DNA of 21,403 nucleotides, from contig JALWZW010000002.1 in assembly GCA_026992595.1 (NCBI GenBank), positions 1 through 21,403 on the forward strand, given 5' to 3'. The first letter of the stretch is position 1. Each line of letters opens with the position of its first letter. A program made the translations under genes and the position numbers. The notes below the pieces were generated by a model, which was not told the origin of the DNA, did not search any database, and saw nothing but the letters and a program-made list of their open reading frames with translations. Positions 20,262-21,403 of the stretch are shown here, piece after piece. This DNA is from Microcaldota archaeon. Its GTDB lineage: Archaea > Micrarchaeota > Micrarchaeia > Anstonellales > Bilamarchaeaceae.

Positions 20262-21403
20262 CTATTGACCGCTCGGGAATGGATTGGCTGCATCACAGGC
20301 CTCTTGCCCTGGACATTGCGGATTTTGGCCTGGGCAATCGGTGCAAGGAAGATTGACTGCATAAGCCCAGCAGCAGGCATATTGATTAACCACCTCGCCG
20401 TTGAGCGTCCATCTCCATACTTTGTAATAGATATAACGGCACAGCGTGGTGCAGGTTTGAGGTTCTCCTATAGAAGTAATCAAATCATTGCAACCTGCTT
20501 GAGATATGCTTCCTTCAGCAGCAACCCATGGCTGTGTCCCTCCTGGACCAGACCACCCCTGCTCCTGCGCATAAGAAGCACACCACCCTTCACCCAAAGG
20601 CGTTGAATCGCAGAAATCACCTACGCCATCCCCGTCAGAATCTTGCTGGCTTGGATTTGTCATCTCAGGGCAGTTGTCTTCATTATCACAAACACCATCA
20701 CCATCAAGATCGCCTCCCGGGCAAGGGTCGCACGCATCTCCTTGTCCGTCAACATCACTATCTGCCTGGTCAGGATTGGGGTCCCATGGACAGTTGTCAC
20801 ATAAATCACCTACGCCATCCCCATCAATATCTCCCTGGTCCTCATTAGGCACATCTGGACAATTATCTTGCGGGTCAGGTATCCCATCAAAATCGCTGTC
20901 CGCCGCTTCGCAAGAGCAGGACTCTAAATTACATTGATAACCTTCAGGACATCCGCTGCCGCTACAAACCATGCTGTTAGGGTCAAAATCAGGAGTTCCG
21001 CAAGGAACGGTTTCAGGTTCATCATCTGGCGGGAAAGGCCCTATTAAATCATCGCCAGGCGGGAAGGGAGGAATTACAGTATCATTTTGTGGCTCCTCTG
21101 GCGGAGGTTCCTCTGGCGGCACCTCCCCACCAGGCAGGCGAGGAACGGTAGGCGGTTGTTTAGGTGGAACATCGGGAGGAACTTCCCCGTCGCAAGCATT
21201 TTTTATACCCATTGCGCTATACTTTTTCACCTGCCTTTGCACCATATCACAGGGATAGTCTCCTATCTTCTCCCTTTCATAAGAAATATCAGCATCAGAA
21301 GTTTCTTCACATATAGCTTTAGGTAGATATAATGTTCCCTTCAACCTTAAAGCATATTCACCTAAGAAGAACTTTAAAATGTCGGTAATGGAAGGAATAG
21401 AAA
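20262..21403 (-). CDS. Secreted or surface protein with thrombospondin type 3 repeats, N-terminus outside the window
   Basis: The frame is open to the right edge, so the true start lies beyond 21403; a TTG at 21344 is only an internal codon (it is preceded in frame by ILKFFLGEYALR). The visible part has a Cys-containing N-terminal region (CEETSDADISYEREKIGDYP, CDMVQRQVKKYSAMGIKNAC), a Pro/acid-rich stalk of about 60 residues (PPDVPPKQPP through FPPDDEPETVP), a Cys-rich knot (CSGSGCPEGYQCNLESCSC) and at least four TSP3 calcium-binding units of the DSDGDGVGDFCD and DNCPDVPNEDQ type. A Cys/Trp-rich C-terminal domain of about 110 residues follows (GWCASYAQEQGWSGPGG, CTTLCRYIYYKVWRW, CACCWAY-like and CTDCPGQNPQCPGQ). 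It is probably a Ca-stabilised adhesin or envelope protein. No C-terminal anchor or sorting signal is seen. Confidence 0.88.
   Translation of the reverse strand, partial: SIPSITDILKFFLGEYALRLKGTLYLPKAICEETSDADISYEREKIGDYPCDMVQRQVKKYSAMGIKNACDGEVPPDVPPKQPPTVPRLPGGEVPPEEPPPEEPQNDTVIPPFPPGDDLIGPFPPDDEPETVPCGTPDFDPNSMVCSGSGCPEGYQCNLESCSCEAADSDFDGIPDPQDNCPDVPNEDQGDIDGDGVGDLCDNCPWDPNPDQADSDVDGQGDACDPCPGGDLDGDGVCDNEDNCPEMTNPSQQDSDGDGVGDFCDSTPLGEGWCASYAQEQGWSGPGGTQPWVAAEGSISQAGCNDLITSIGEPQTCTTLCRYIYYKVWRWTLNGEVVNQYACCWAYAVNLPCTDCPGQNPQCPGQEACDAANPFPSGQ

Noticed and set aside
20528..21258. Several Gly/Ser- or His/Pro-rich plus-strand frames opposite the TSP3 protein
   Set aside because: Their repetitiveness is the complement of the Pro-rich stalk and Asp-rich repeats; the minus strand encodes recognisable TSP3 units.

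Overview
The window is archaeal. The evidence is the gene set: initiation factor aIF5B, the two-subunit archaeal/eukaryotic primase (PriS and PriL), deoxyhypusine synthase, archaeal-type riboflavin synthase, RtcB RNA ligase, an archaeal AsnRS-related asparagine synthetase and a bipartite LplA/LplB lipoate ligase. Transcription signals agree: first genes of transcription units mostly have a TATA box about 22-27 nt from the start codon (leaderless mRNA), while internal operon genes use GGAGGT- or GGTG-type Shine-Dalgarno (SD) sites. The lineage cannot be fixed without a database. Very compact spacing, many small Cys-rich membrane proteins and a thrombospondin-type-3 surface protein fit a DPANN-like archaeon such as Diapherotrites or Micrarchaeota, but that is inference.

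Layout. Positions 1-1859 (minus): ribCH, ribA and the start of infB, apparently one operon; the riboflavin synthase and lumazine synthase are fused in one polypeptide. 1933-2316 (plus): a small protein with a possible SecB-like fold. 2303-6207 (minus): a tightly overlapping operon of nnrD, deoxyhypusine synthase, a membrane protein, priL and priS; PriS has no cysteine, so no zinc knuckle. 6250-9092: two convergent Schlafen/AlbA_2-type regulator genes, each bracketed by its own pair of repeats (51 bp identical; 37 bp with 2 differences) built from inverted half-sites. 9108-10571 (minus): rtcB. 10641-11454 (minus): a DUF411 lipoprotein plus an eight-cysteine anchored protein, with a candidate operator around the TATA box. 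11507-12519 (minus): lplB and lplA. 12555-15786 (minus): three tandem, highly diverged paralogues of an unrecognised family. 15833-17304: the asparagine synthetase gene divergent from an Lrp/AsnC regulator whose start codon abuts a perfect palindrome. 17301-20217 (minus): a three-gene membrane thiol/copper module. 20262-21403 (minus): a partial surface protein with TSP3 calcium-binding repeats. No stretch longer than 300 bases lacks a gene. I saw no tRNA, rRNA, CRISPR array or transposase gene.

The most interesting parts are (1) the paired AlbA_2 regulators, each with its own repeat set just upstream of its TATA box and again just after its stop codon; (2) the module of a 68-aa membrane peptide, a Cys-rich polytopic protein and a triple-thioredoxin-cupredoxin protein, in which two proteins share the C-terminal ending MVGGC and the codons for that ending also form the SD of the next gene; and (3) the unknown three-paralogue array.
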